Origin: Zeugodacus cucurbitae | Lineage: Eukaryota; Arthropoda; Insecta; Diptera; Tephritidae | Length of the DNA stretch: 64,000 bases | NCBI RefSeq assembly: GCF_028554725.1 | Contig: NC_071668.1 | Span: forward strand, 55,533,732 to 55,597,731 | Reading direction: 5' to 3' | Shown here: positions 48,701-58,950 of the stretch, piece after piece | How positions within the stretch are numbered: position 1 is the first letter of the stretch | Layout: each line of letters begins with the position of its first letter | The notes under the pieces: generated by a model | What the model was told of the DNA's origin: nothing | Seen by the model: the letters and a program-made list of their open reading frames with translations, nothing else | Databases searched by the model: none | Made by a program: the position numbers and the translations under genes

Positions 48701-48965
48701 GCGGCTACGCTGGCTAGGTCATGTTGTCCGAATGGACGAAAACACTCCAGCCCTGAAAGTGTTCGATGCAGTACCCGCCGGAGGAAGCCGAGGAAGGGGA
48801 AGGCCTCCACTCCGTTGGAGGGACCAGGTGGAGAGCGACCTGGTTACACTTGGGATCTCCAACTGGCGCCGAACTGCAAAGGAGAGAGACAGGTGGCGCA
48901 CTATCGTCGATTCGGCTATAACCGGCTAAACGGTTGCAACGCCAATCACATACATACATACATAT
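45750..48965 (+). mobile_element. Apparently intact RTE-type non-LTR retrotransposon
   Basis: The element consists of a short GC-richer 5' untranslated region (from about 45750, boundary approximate), one 996-codon frame, and a 3' end of only about 35 bp that finishes in the short tandem repeat acatacatacatacata. A single frame with an AP-like endonuclease followed by reverse transcriptase, and a 3' microsatellite rather than poly(A), are hallmarks of the RTE clade. It is much more GC-rich than the surrounding DNA. No target duplication was identified. An undamaged frame among decayed relatives suggests recent insertion. Confidence 0.88.
45939..48929 (+). CDS. RTE endonuclease/reverse transcriptase polyprotein
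   Basis: The 996-residue protein nicks target DNA and copies the element's RNA into it. Residues about 28-274 form an AP-like endonuclease: TWNVRTL with Asn33, QEVRW with Glu62, GDFNAR with Asp167 and Asn169, and SDH with Asp262 and His263 at the active site. A basic, probably helical linker spans about 340-450. The reverse transcriptase spans about 500-760: LCPIHKKGDP near 551, GFRPGKSTTDQI near 601, VDFKAAFD with the first catalytic Asp at 635, GFRQGDSLS near 691, and YADD at 732-735. The C-terminus has RLRWLGHVVRM and a Gly/Arg-rich patch (about 930-960) common in RTE proteins. No RNase H or protease was seen. Start at 45939 is the first ATG of the frame. This endonuclease domain is often mis-named craniofacial development protein 2-like in automatic annotation. 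Confidence 0.92.
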   Translation: MKNLRKPRMRHPPFDDDPCKRFKDNDIRACTWNVRTLNWEGASAQLVDVLIRLKADITAIQEVRWTGQGRKKVGPCDIYYSGHIKERKFGVGFVVGERLRRRVLAFTPVDERLATIRIKARFFNISLICAHAPTEEKDDVTKDAFYERLERTYERCPRHDVKVVLGDFNARVGKEGVFGTTVGKFSLHDETSPNGLRLIDFAGARNMVVCSTRFQHKKIHQATWLSPDRNTRNQIDHVVIDGRHVSCVLDVRTLRGPNIDSDHYLVAAKIRTRLCAAKNARQQTQGRFDVEKLQSQQTATKYSTRLALLLSESTHQHLGIRELWNGISNSLRTAAAETIGFRQRQKTSWYDEECRLAAERKQTAYLATLQTTTTRAGWDRYRELKREARRICRQKKKEAEMREYEELEKLADRGNARKFYEKMKRLNEGFKTGASSCRDQGGNLVTDVQGILGLWREHFSDLLNGSESTTPGDGEPDPPIDDDGTDVPLPDHEEIRIAITRLKNNKAAGADRLPAELFKYGGEELIRCMHQLLCRIWSEESMPDDWNLSVLCPIHKKGDPTICANYRGISLLNIAYKVLSSVLCERLKPTVNKLIGPYQCGFRPGKSTTDQIFTMRQILEKTREMRIDTHHLFVDFKAAFDSTKRSCLYAAMSEFGIPAKLIRLCKLTLSNTKSSVMVGKDLSEPFDTKRGFRQGDSLSCDFFNLMLEKIIRAAELNREGTIFYKSVQLLAYADDIDIIGSNNRAVCSAFSRMDKEAKRMGLEVNEDKTKYLLSSNKQSAHSRLGSHVTVDSHNFEVVDNFVYLGTSINNTNNVSLEIQRRITLANRCYFGLSRQLNSKVLSRRTKIKLYKSLIIPVLLYGAEAWTMSTSDETTLGVFERKILRKIYGPQNIGNGEYRRRWNDELYELYDDIDIVQRIKRQRLRWLGHVVRMDENTPALKVFDAVPAGGSRGRGRPPLRWRDQVESDLVTLGISNWRRTAKERDRWRTIVDSAITG

Positions 48966-50580
48966 TTCCTTGATTTTTTTTATCTCAATAAAAAGGAAAA
49001 CATTTCGTGGCGATTGTACCAATTGTTATTTTTAGGCGTGGTTGTTTTCGAATTTTGTCTGGCAAATCTCACTTTTTAAAGACATATAATTTTATGGTCG
49101 TGAACATAACTGTTGTGTGGGAGGTAGTCGTAGTTATTTTACAAGTTCCACGATTTCACAAGTTCTACGAGACCGATTTATCTGATTCTGACATTTTTAG
49201 AGAGTCTTCTTTAAAGGTGTCTCTATTGTTTTAACTAGCCTCATTCCAAAATTTTAATTTTTATTATTTAAAAAAAGTCGAAATGTTAAACAAGTGGTGA
49301 AATAAGAAGTCGCCAATTTGTGAAAAAAGTTATTTTTACTTTTCCGTAATTCCTATTCTTGTAATATTAATAAATAAGTAACAACAAACTGTTTGGTCAA
49401 AATATACATTATTTTTTGTTTACGACGCTTCAAAAATGACTTGAAATTCCTTCCACGACCCCAATTCGTCAATCTAATAATTTTATTACTAAATAACCAT
49501 TAGTTAAACCAATAGATTATACTCTATGCCACATTTCACGAGAGTATAAAAATGTTTAAGAAATAAAATCGCAACTTGAAAGTTTTCAATGCAAAATACT
49601 CAAACGTCAACGCGGCTAACATTCAAAAATCCACTTTAAGTCTAATATTATTGATTTGAGTACTTAAAGATATCGTTGGCATTCTATCACAGCTTTTGGC
49701 ACATTTGCAACCGCTAAGCAGACATTAAGCGCAACTGCCACCGTGACTGTTGGCGCGAGAATTAGATTAATACTCGTTCTAATGTTCTAATGAGTCTCTC
49801 AGTGTGTGTGTGGTACGTTTTTTTCGCTTTGTCGGCGCGCATGCGTGGCACGCAATTCACTGCACAGGCCATTAGTTAAAGTGTAAGCTAAACATTCCAA
49901 TCAATTACTCGTGCGAATTTATATGCACATACTAGTTCTTAGTTGCCTCGAAACGATTAAGTAAACCATTTTTTCGTGCTTAGTGTTTTGGTTGTTGTTT
50001 AAGCAAGGAAAAATTTATTCAGGCCACAATTTTTTATTTATTTTACGACTTATTGTGATCATGATGTCTTTGTGAGACTGCAGTTTTAAGTTACTAGTCC
50101 AATAATTTTATTGAAATTAAGGAGGTTTGAAAATGATTTCAAAATTTATTATTAAGTATTTGAATATATACACGTATGTATGTGTGTTTTCTATATGAAT
50201 CATTAGTTTTACCTCGTATTTTGCACACGTGTTTACTATTATTTATTCAAGCAAAAATCACCGTTTATTTGCTTATTGTAATTTGAAGTAGCTTTTGAGT
50301 GCTATAGAAATCGAAGCAAGAATTGATTTCCAATAAACATTATTGGCAATTATCATTGACAAAAATATATATTTAACAAATTTTCCTTCCTCATTAGTGT
50401 GGAATTTTTATAATTGGATTATTCAGGCTTGATTTGTCGCTGATATATTCTATTGTTGATATAACTACTATTTGAATGAAACACAAATGAGATTAAAAAC
50501 CAAAAACCCAACAACAAATTACAATTGGACTTTGCAAAGTAGTCAAAAAAAACATTATTTAAATAATTTATCAGGAAAGT
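48966..50580. other. Noncoding spacer
   Basis: No gene is supported. At 49525-49550 a cacgagagtataaaaatg word recalls a Helentron terminus but is too short to call. A GC-richer patch at 49680-49900 (including cggcgcgcatgcgtggcac) may be regulatory. Confidence 0.35.
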
Positions 50581-51025
50581 TATCCAAACTTTTAAAATTA
50601 ATTAAAAAAATTAGGTAATTAAATTGAAAAAAAAAATCATTTTAATTTAAAAAAAATTAAAAATTTTAATTTTACTTTAATTTAATTAAATTATTTTTTA
50701 TAAGTATTTAATAATCAATTATAATTGGGAAAATTAATTTGAAATTAATACAGAAACATAAAAATTAATAAAAAATTATTCAAATTAATTAATTTATTTT
50801 TTTTTTATTTAATTTACATTAAATTTTTTTTATTATTTATTAATAATTAATTATAACCGTTTTGTAAAAATATTAATTTGAAATTAATTAAAAAAAAATG
50901 TTTAATAAAAAAAATATTATTAAATTAATTTAATTTCAAAATATAAAAAATAACCTTAATAATAATAATTTATTCATTTTTTTAATCAACTAATTTAAAA
51001 ATAATATATATTTTTTTTATACACA
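50580..51025. repeat. AT-only low-complexity tract
   Basis: The block is built almost wholly from TTAATT, AAATTAATT and T/A runs, without coding capacity. It ends sharply at the promoter-like sequence beginning near 51040. Confidence 0.7.
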
Positions 51026-51262
51026 TTTTAGACACCATTCGCTTTGATGTACGTTTCAGCAGTTGCCTGCCAATTACTCATGATTTTTTTCTTCACTTTA
51101 AAAGGTGACATTTGGCACACATCAACGCTTTGTATGCGACAATATCTCTAAAGTGAAGGGAAACATGACAAACTATTTAAAGGCGACAATGGAAGCATAA
51201 ACGATTGACAGGCAGATGCACAGATAAATCGAAGAAGCTGCACTTTTCGTTGCAAACTCGCT

Positions 51263-51294
51263 TATAAAAGCGCATACGTGCCATTCGTGCACAG
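51263..51294 (+). promoter_or_regulatory. TATA-box core promoter
   Basis: A TATAAAAG box at 51263-51270 sits in a GC-richer context (actcgcttataaaagcgcat). The expected start, about 30 bases downstream, falls at 51290-51294 in gtgcacagctg, where the initiator is weak. The sequence that follows (acaacacacttgcaacacac) has the texture of a fly 5' leader. Confidence 0.55.
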
Positions 51295-51494
51295 CTGTCT
51301 ACGGACAACACACTTGCAACACACATTCAATTATTTAATATACAACAAACAAAGCATAGCTCTTATATAGATGCACCAATTTGCTGGCACGTTGTGGTTC
51401 ATTTATTTTAATGAACTCGTTTAGTGCATTATTTATAGTTGCGACATTCTAAAGTTGTTGCTTAACACCAAATCAGGCATCAGATAGCGAGAAT
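51292..51494 (+). other. Probable noncoding first exon of an unidentified gene
   Basis: From the TATA-predicted start the sequence runs without a useful open frame to gcgagaat, followed by a strong donor GTAAGT at 51495-51500. The exon would end in AT, so a G at the start of the next exon would create the ATG across the junction. That is speculation. No downstream exon on the plus strand was recognised in the window. Confidence 0.4.
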
Positions 51495-51499
51495 GTAAG

Positions 51500-52560
51500 T
51501 GTTTGTTAATTTGTTGGCACATAATATACTACATACAATTAACTATAATACATATCTACATATGACTGAAATCTATACAAATGAATGCAAAAGTCAATGT
51601 GCATTTGCAGGGGCAAAAGCTTTGAACAGAAGAGGTTTGCTGTATAATAATGGTTCTAAAATAAATATCTGTTTCTTGAACTTAATATGAAAAATAAATT
51701 ATATATTTTTCATTATTATGCAGAGAGCTAACAATATACATACAAGCGTTTAACTAACAAAAAAAAAAAAAAAAAAAAACAAAAAAATAGAAGGAAAAAG
51801 AAAGATTTTTTGTATTGAACTGTAAATCGTAGTAAACAGATTCGGTATTGACTAACTATTGACTTAATAAAATCCGGCTTCTCGAACAGAAAATTTAAAA
51901 ATAAAATTTAATTTTTAGAATTAAATTCATTAATTTTAACAAATTTTACTTGAATTGAACAAAAATATGTTCCTATTATCATATCGTATTTTATTAAATA
52001 ATATTAACGTTTGCAACTGATTGAGTAAATAAATTGTACTCCAACAGTTGCTCAAACCAGCTATAGATAATGATATTCAATAATATTGCTGAAGAAACAC
52101 AAAAGACTTAAGATACGAACTCGGCTGGTTTCAAGATTTGCTAAAAGCAATGCAACTTATGTTGCATACTTATAGGCGCTATTTTTGCGTATAGCACTAG
52201 GATGTTCTAACAGCTAGTGTGATTGCTTAACAGTTTGTGTGGCACTGTATATGAGTTTTTAAAGTATCATATTAATTATTAGAATTGCATTAAAATTTAT
52301 TAAATTAAATCGGTAAAATAAATGAATTTTACAAGCAAGCTACAAAATTAAAAAAAGCTGTTTGTCTGAGATATTACTGAGTAAATACATATATATTTAA
52401 AATAGATGTTTTAATATTGTCATCAAATGAAAGAGTTAAATTAGTTAGAATGATCCGATTTCAGTTAAACATACACGGTTTTGATCGATAACACGCTGAA
52501 ATTTTGAAAATCCAGTAAAACCTATGTATAAAGTTGGACATGCTTATAATTTGGACACTC
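51500..52560. other. Noncoding DNA with a poly(A) run
   Basis: A run of about 20 A's lies at 51760-51779. Otherwise this is AT-rich sequence without recognised features. It would be intron if the exon above is real. Confidence 0.4.
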
Positions 52561-52970
52561 GCTCAAATTGGAGAAAATGTTCTGTACCAACATAATATAG
52601 TACAAAATTGCTATATATTCACTGCTTAATTTGGACACTGTCACGGTCTGTAATGTCCTTCTCATAGAAACGCTTACCCTTACTGAAAAATAAACAAAAA
52701 TGGGGTAGTCGATATTCACAAGCTTCTCTTGAGACGGATTTTTCAAAGCAATATCATGGAGGGAGTAGTAATCACTTGATGCCAGATCCGGAATATAAGA
52801 TGGATGCATAAAAATCTCCCAAACAAGCTCCAGAAGCTTCTGGAATATCACTTGTGTTGTCCTGATGGATTTATTAAGTTGGTCTAATTGTTCACAGTAC
52901 TGGACCGAATTAAGAAATTGGCCGTAGGTTAAGAGCTTTTAGTAGATGATTCTCTGTCAATCTCAACAAA
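52560..52970 (-). pseudogene. Mariner transposase C-terminal remnant, second lineage
   Basis: The minus strand reads YCEQLDQLNKSI, then HQDN (the block with the second catalytic Asp) in a shifted frame. It continues FQKLLELVWEIFMHPSYIPD and LASSDYYSLHD, matching the HPPYSPDLAPSDYHLF block of mariner enzymes with the third Asp retained. A further shifted frame gives FSKGKRFYEKDITD, like the family's C-terminal region. At least two frameshifts and several stops make it inactive. The motifs differ from the mariner copies at 7037 and 26430, so it is a separate lineage. Terminal repeats were not found. Confidence 0.75.
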
Positions 52971-53229
52971 CACATCTCGATGGTCAATATTTACTTGGCC
53001 TTTGCTTGACATCGTTTGTAAATCACTGTGCGTAGTGAACGCTTCAGACAGTATCAGCCACATAGCTTTGAGAAAAAATGTTCACTTGTTCTCTTCATAT
53101 CAGGGCCTTAAAGAATTTGGTGTCGAATCGAACCTTAAGCACATATGTAACTGCAGTATTCTCTGCGACAGAAATCTCATGGCAGAATGGGGTAGGGCAC
53201 AAGTACTCCGAAAGGTTAACAGGGCCCTC

Positions 53230-53800
53230 AAGAAGATCTAGGTATAAGACTGCCCAGTGATATCATATGCTGACGATTTTGCTCTCTTGGTGAAAGGAAA
53301 ATTCTTGGATACCGCATGTGACTTGAGTTTTATAGGCCTTTGTGGTGAAAAGCGGTCTGGCCATAAAACCTAGCGAAACCGAATTGATTTCATTTACTAA
53401 GAAGTATCACGGCTGCTACCCTCCCTTCGTTGGGGGCTTTCTGCTTTATTCTGCTGACAGAGTGAAGTGCTCATGGCTTGACAGGAAGCTGTCTTGAAAG
53501 CCAAATGTTGAGAAGGAGTGAGGAAGTCATTGGTTGCCCCCTATATTGTTATAGGAGAGCAATTGGGAAAAAGTGGGGTATCTCACCAAAGATGTTGGTT
53601 TAGCTCTACGAAACCGTCGTTAAGACAATACTGTTTTATGGAGTGTTTGTATGGTGGAAGGCGCTCCAAAAGACCTCTCTGCAACTTCGACTGCATCCTT
53701 AATTTTTTTTTTCATTATGTCGCGATGTCCAACCTCTGCAGCTCCGTCTGTGGGACACTTGTCACGCTGGTCAGTATTTGTCACGTTCAACGTAACGTTC
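53230..53800 (+). pseudogene. Non-LTR reverse transcriptase fragment (R1-like)
   Basis: The frames, broken by stops and shifts, read VISYADDFALLVKGKFL (the catalytic YADD box, about 53256-53305), GLAIKPSETELISFTKKYH, LDRKLS.KPNVE, CYRRAIGKKWGISPKMLV and LYETVVKTILFYGVFVWWKA. The order and wording fit the region from the YADD box through the thumb in R1-like and related insect non-LTR elements. Upstream domains and the C-terminal zinc region are not recognisable. Clade placement is tentative. Confidence 0.75.
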
Positions 53801-54261
53801 TAATATAACCTAACTATACATCTGAGTTCAATATTTTAGGACTTATGTATGATAGATAAAAATTTTCCAGTAACTACCTCGAACATGGTAAAACAATTCA
53901 TAAACAATATTACTCTGTATTATTGTGGACCGATTGACCTTTGAGCTCCCATATTTGGCATCATTTAAAAATGATAGTTCTTTCACCAAGTCAGTGGTTT
54001 AACACATTCAGCCTTATGCGACCGATAGAATCAAGGGATTGTGCTTTGACCTAGTGTGGTAAAATACTTTTGGCGCGCAGAAACTATGTTCTATTCTCAG
54101 GACTCAAAAATACTGGAAAATCACTGGAAAATATTTTACTCAAATCAAAGGCGGTCAATATGGAAGCATACGCCTATTTTGAAGGCTTTAATGCTTTATA
54201 CTATGCATAACTATCAATGGAAAAAATTGTTCTGTTTTCTTATGAATCTACTGTCTTCATA
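53801..54261. other. Spacer downstream of C1GalT
   Basis: No recognised gene. A short frame at 54056-54274 has no known motif. Confidence 0.4.
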
Positions 54262-54267
54262 TTTATT
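54262..54267 (-). terminator. Polyadenylation signal of C1GalT
   Basis: AATAAA on the minus strand lies about 140 bases after the C1GalT stop codon, a plausible 3' end for this gene. Confidence 0.55.
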
Positions 54268-54408
54268 AATTTAAATACATATGTTCGTAACGCCTTGTAC
54301 ATGTATATAAAACAACTTGAAATCATAATAAATACATCTATTCACTTAATAAATAATTAATAACATGCCATAATAACATTCAATACTATCACAATTTAAG
54401 GGCTACAA

Positions 54409-54645
54409 CTAAAAATTATCCGGTAGATTTTGTGTAGCTAGATCCACTAATGGCCCGTCGTCGGCGCTGTAATTGCTGGGAAACAAGCGAGTCACCTCCT
54501 CCGTCGACAGCTGTACCGGCAAAGCGTTCGCCTGATGTTGCACACCGAAGGCACGAAAATGATAAATGAAGTACTCATACATGTACATGCGCCATGGACT
54601 GGTATAGTGGAAGGCAATCGAGTAGTTCGAACAACAATTTAAGCC
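54409..54645 (-). CDS. Core 1 beta-1,3-galactosyltransferase, last exon
   Basis: The exon follows an acceptor (TTTTAG, AG at 54647-54646) and encodes 78 residues to a TAG at 54411-54409. It opens GLNCCSNYSIAFHYTSP and continues MYEYFIYHFRAFGVQ, the conserved CCS.Y.I.FHY and Y.YH.R..G block near the C-terminus of C1GalT enzymes. It joins in phase 0 to the exon at 55047-54748 across a 102-bp intron. The tail (ADDGPLVDLATQNL) is less conserved. The protein acts in the Golgi, adding galactose to GalNAc-Ser/Thr (Tn antigen) to form core 1 O-glycans. Flies have several paralogues, so the exact orthologue is not claimed. Confidence 0.87.
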   Translation of the reverse strand, partial: GLNCCSNYSIAFHYTSPWRMYMYEYFIYHFRAFGVQHQANALPVQLSTEEVTRLFPSNYSADDGPLVDLATQNLPDNF

Positions 54646-54747
54646 CTAAAATTACAATTACAGTTTTTTAATAAATAAAATACGCAGAATAAAACGCGAT
54701 TAATTATCTAAAGACGCGTTTATTGCATTGCATAACGTGTAACTTAC

Positions 54748-55047
54748 ACGCTCAACTGGATGCGGTGTCATGGTAAGCAGCCATTCGGAGATCTCCGTTG
54801 TATTGTCGGTGGCCATGTAGGTGTGCAGATCGAGCGGCATGAATTTTGGTTTATTATCACCGCTCACCGCGAATCTGGCATCGGCGAGTTGTACGCCTAC
54901 ATTTTGCAAACAAACACCCATGTAAAAATCTTCAATGCCAAATTTATGTGGACGCGGGCAGAGTGTGGCGTTATCAAAGGCTTGAGTCATAAAGCGACGT
55001 AGCGCCTCTTTGCTGAGCACATAGGCGGCGCCACCGGACATATAAGG
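54748..55047 (-). CDS. Core 1 beta-1,3-galactosyltransferase, penultimate exon
   Basis: Exactly 100 codons lie between acceptor CAG (55050-55048) and donor GTAAGT (54747-54742). It starts PYMSGGAAYVLSKEALRRF, the conserved YMSGGAGYVLS block of C1GalT, and contains GIEDFYMGVCLQNVGVQLAD, the ED..MG.CL...GV block of this glycosyltransferase 31 family. These parts belong to the catalytic domain. The DxD metal-binding motif, the stem and the N-terminal membrane anchor must lie in upstream exons, which I did not find within 55048-64000. Together with the last exon this covers 178 residues, about half of the usual protein. The reading frame is undamaged, so the gene is probably functional. Confidence 0.9.
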
Positions 55048-55735
55048 CTGCGAAGTAAATGAGATAAATGTTAATAATGATGTGAAAATATTGATAACTA
55101 TGTACGATTTTTTATTCGAAAGCTTAAACATATAATGTGACTATTTCTGTGAGGAAAATGGTTTACTCCTCACCAAAACTTTGTTATTATACGCATGGCT
55201 TTGAAAGTTAGGTCGAACTATAAGGCATACTGATGCAATTCTAGTACACCCTCTCAACGAACCTGTGCAATATTTTCCAGAAACTATCAACAACTTGAAA
55301 AAATATATATTTTTGACCTCACCTAAAATATTATACCATCAAAAATCACTAATCTGTTACACGTTTTAAAACTCTTAGTAATAATTAGTTTTTCCAGAAA
55401 ATATCAATGTTTGAGCAGGATCATCCTGGTAAAATGTCGCAAGATTAATTTATTGTAGACAAGTATATTCTCGTTGGGATAAACAAAATTGACAAAGATA
55501 CAAAAATCGTCCAAAGGAAATACTGCAGAAAGACAATTTCGTCAAAACAAATAGTCGTCAGTGCCGACACTACAGTTAAGTTAAACGATCTATTCTTAAT
55601 GGTATACAAAATTCATCAATTAAACAAAAAAATTGTAATAATTGATTGCGAAAATAGTTGATTGCTGGATCTTCAAATTTATTGACAGTCAGTCAGGTCA
55701 ACACAATTTATTTCACTATATTCTGGAGTTGAATA
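55048..55735. other. C1GalT upstream intron
   Basis: The sequence has no exon-like open frame. It forms the 3' end of the intron in front of the acceptor at 55050-55048. Confidence 0.6.
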
Positions 55736-56084
55736 GTCTTTACGCACAGGAGTTAATTGATAAATTAACCGACCTTTGCTCGATTAAAGCGCTGATTTAG
55801 ATCGATATACCATACAAAAGAAAAATCTTATTTCACTGAATTACTTTTTAATCGAATACAAATCGTGTTGAAACTGGAATGCAACTCTCCGGGTAGTTGT
55901 CTATGTTACAAATTTGGTTATTGATAAAATAGCAATCAGCTGATGAAACTTACCAACTTCTTATGAACAACAAAAAGAAAATGTAAAACAGCTGATCATT
56001 AATCGAGTAGCCGGCTGTGCGAAAGGTAAAAACTGGTTTCTCAATTATAATATTAATTAAATTAATTTGGCTGTGCGAAAAGGC
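55736..56084 (+). mobile_element. TA-flanked MITE, best-preserved copy
   Basis: The left end gtctttacgcacaggagtta follows TA (55734-55735). The right end aatttggctgtgcgaaaagg then c precedes TA (56085-56086). It is 349 bp long, with internal blocks shared with copies at 8551-8899, 11229-11395 and 58577-58948. It has no coding capacity. It sits in the presumed C1GalT intron. Confidence 0.82.
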
Positions 56085-58374
56085 TATAATCAATCCACCA
56101 CTAATTTTACATTTTCGTGACAACGGCAAAAAACACCTTAAAGTTGCAGAATGAAGAAAGATAAAAATATTTTTTTAAGATTAAAAACCACATTAAATCT
56201 GTGTGTGAAATAGTATTTTCAGAATTTTATGAGAATTTTCTTGATTACAATTCTGAAAACAATATGAACAGAGTAATATTTGATGAATTTTAGGTAAGAC
56301 ACGTAATTTTGATGGTTATCAAATCAATCCAATAAATAAACAATTTATTTATCATTTTCCGTAGACTTTTAATCAGTTTTTAATCTATGGCGATGACGGC
56401 CGAATAAAATTAATGTCTTGTATTGAAATATTAATTTGGAAACATTACTTTCTCTTAAGAAACAACTATACTATACTTTCAAAAATGTTTAAGTTTAAAA
56501 ACCATTTAAATTTGAGATATATTATGATAGTTTATTACAATATTTTTCACGCCAACATGGTGTTTTTTTGTTAGTTCTTGTGGAGTTAGAATGAAATGTC
56601 ACCACAATTTAAATTGAATGCTCGTTGATATCTTAATAATGTTTATGATATAATGGTACATTCGAAATTCATATTTTTTACAATTTATGTCATTAAATTT
56701 GACATAGTGAATACGGCGTTCTTATCCAATGTGACAAGATCTGATATAAAAACTTATTATTTTTCAACACTGGTGTCTAAATTCCTGCGCAATATTCTCC
56801 TATGTTTTCTGTCGTAAATTTTCATAATTAATTCATATTTTAAGCTATCAAAAACCCAGCAGGTATACGTAAAAAAACTCTGCCACTTCGTCATTAGGGC
56901 TTATCTTCTGAACATATGTATAATCCAATTAACATTTAGCTGCGTCAATCTTTGATAAACACCTTACAAATTGTTAGTCATCTGTTTTAATATGTTAATA
57001 AGTGTTTTAATTAATTATGAAACCAGTAAGGAAAAGAACACCGCCCGCTGTTGGTTACGCCTATTAAATAATTTTGCACAAAATATTGAAACACGTTTTT
57101 TCCATTAACTGTAAATTTCAAATCGATAACGTTTTCCGTGTTAAGCTTGACATGTGTGTCTTCTGTTCTCAGACTCTTCAAATATGTGAGGTTAAGTTTC
57201 ATGGCGTGGAAAATGAATTATTAACATTTTAAATAAAAAAAATATTAAAATACTACATACATATGCTTCTTCTGATAATAATATAGTAATTTTGTGCGAT
57301 TTTCTTTGAGAACTTAATTTTCAATCGCCAGCCAATGCCCAACCCAGCGTACAGAGGTTACGTTTAGCTAATTGGTGTGTGGGTTTCAAATAACCGCAGC
57401 GCAATATTCAAGCAAAATTTTCGATGAAAAATACTATAAAAATTCCAGCGATTTTATGTTTATGCATACATCTTAATATTTATGGATACTTTTCGATGTA
57501 CATACACACATACGAGTTTAAGCATATCTCAACTTGAGCGCTGAATTTAATTACAGTGTTACGCCTTGACTTCTAGCTTTTAATAATTGAATTTGATTAA
57601 TATGTTGTTTCTGCAACACCAGCGATTTATAAACAGATTTGTTATATGGATTGAAACTACAGATTCGATTTGGTCATAACTGATATTCTAGACAAAAAAT
57701 TAAGCGTGAAGAAAAATATGATTTTTAAATTTTGCAAATTTATTCAGTGTCTAATAGGCTTTAGAGATGTTGTGAAATGTTGATAAGATTTACAAATTAA
57801 TTACTGGCCTTAGATTTTTGGTAGCTTTGGCACACACCAAGATCGCAACTAAGTACTTTGCGCGCAAATTTTAGATTTGTACTTGATATTTTATTTAATT
57901 ACTAATTTGGTTTGCAAGAAGATCTCGCAAGGCTTGATTGCTCAACTTCAAAACAAACCTTGAAGTAAACTTAACTTTTAAGCGTTTACATTGAAAACTT
58001 CTTAATGTCTATAGTAACAAAACTTAAATATGAACCTTGCAGAAATCTAAGAGTCTATGAAGAATTCTCTTATACACTTTGTGGTCGAAATATATTTTAC
58101 ATAATTCAAGATTTGCGTAAGATTAGTAATTACAGCCTACTTATGGGTTTAATAATAGATACTAGATTGATAGTATATAATACATTTTGTGAGATTATTG
58201 ACCAATAGATGTATATGTTGTCTATTCTTCACCAGAATTATTTTGACTGAAAGACTTTAGAAATATTACAAGAGTTTGATACAATAAACATTAAAATTCT
58301 TAATTGTAAACAATTAAGTGTTATTGAATGATCGGAGAATGAAACTGAGGTTATGATGCTAAATGTTAACACAA
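56085..58374. other. C1GalT upstream intron, nothing recognised
   Basis: Frames at 57011-57202 minus and 58005-58208 plus show no domain. No exon encoding the C1GalT DxD motif was seen on the minus strand here. Confidence 0.45.
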
Positions 58375-58566
58375 CGTTAGGTTAGGTTCTATGGTTAATC
58401 CACACTGGGACTATTAAGGCCAGTCCTTCGTGTAGAATGAAGAACTCCTATAGTAAAATATTATGTTTCGACAAAGTGAATTGAAGCTCATTGCCCTTAC
58501 AATTTCCAGCAACTCCACGAAGGCCTTGCCTCAAATTATTCTAAAATCAGGTATGTCGATGCCACT
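58375..58566. repeat. Dispersed gttaggttaggtt repeat
   Basis: It begins gttaggttaggttctatggt and continues ccacactgggactattaagg, aagctcattgccc, and a caaattattct block. From general knowledge of fly genomes this TTAGGTTAGG-led sequence is a common dispersed repeat, probably the relic of a retrotransposon. The family name is not certain. Confidence 0.5.
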
Positions 58567-58576
58567 GATAGTAATA

Positions 58577-58948
58577 GCCTTTTTACACAGGAGCTAATTG
58601 ATCAATTAACCGGCCTCGATTAAAACGTTTATTAAGATCGATTTACCATACAAAATAAAATCACCATTTATTTTAAATAAAATTTTAATCGACTTGAAAA
58701 TGAAATGCAACTCTGCAACAAAGACGTACGATATACGTTATTTGTCTGGGATTGGCTGAATTGAAAGAACGGTAAATATCGCTGCTAAAAATTAACAATC
58801 AGTTGGTGATACTTACCAACTTCTTATGAAAAGCAAAGACAAAAATGTATAACAGCTGGTTATCGAGTAGCCCGGCAGTGTAAAAGGCAAAAAAGGGTTT
58901 CTCAATGAAAATTTTGATTGATCAATTCATTTGGCTGTCTAAAAACGC
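58577..58948 (+). mobile_element. TA-flanked MITE, fourth copy
   Basis: The left end gcctttttacacaggagcta follows TA at 58575-58576. The right end tttggctgtctaaaaacgc precedes TA at 58949-58950. At 372 bp it is slightly longer than the 349-bp copies. It shares the ttaaccggcctcgattaaa, acttaccaacttcttatgaa and acagctg blocks. It lies in the same orientation as the copy at 55736. Confidence 0.8.
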
Positions 58949-58950
58949 TA

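Noticed and set aside
45746..49022. Numerous minus-strand frames across the RTE element
   Set aside because: They are antisense shadows of the 996-codon frame, encouraged by its GC-richer composition.
49525..49550. Possible Helentron terminus (cacgagagtataaaaatg)
   Set aside because: Only the terminal word is similar; no adjoining family sequence.
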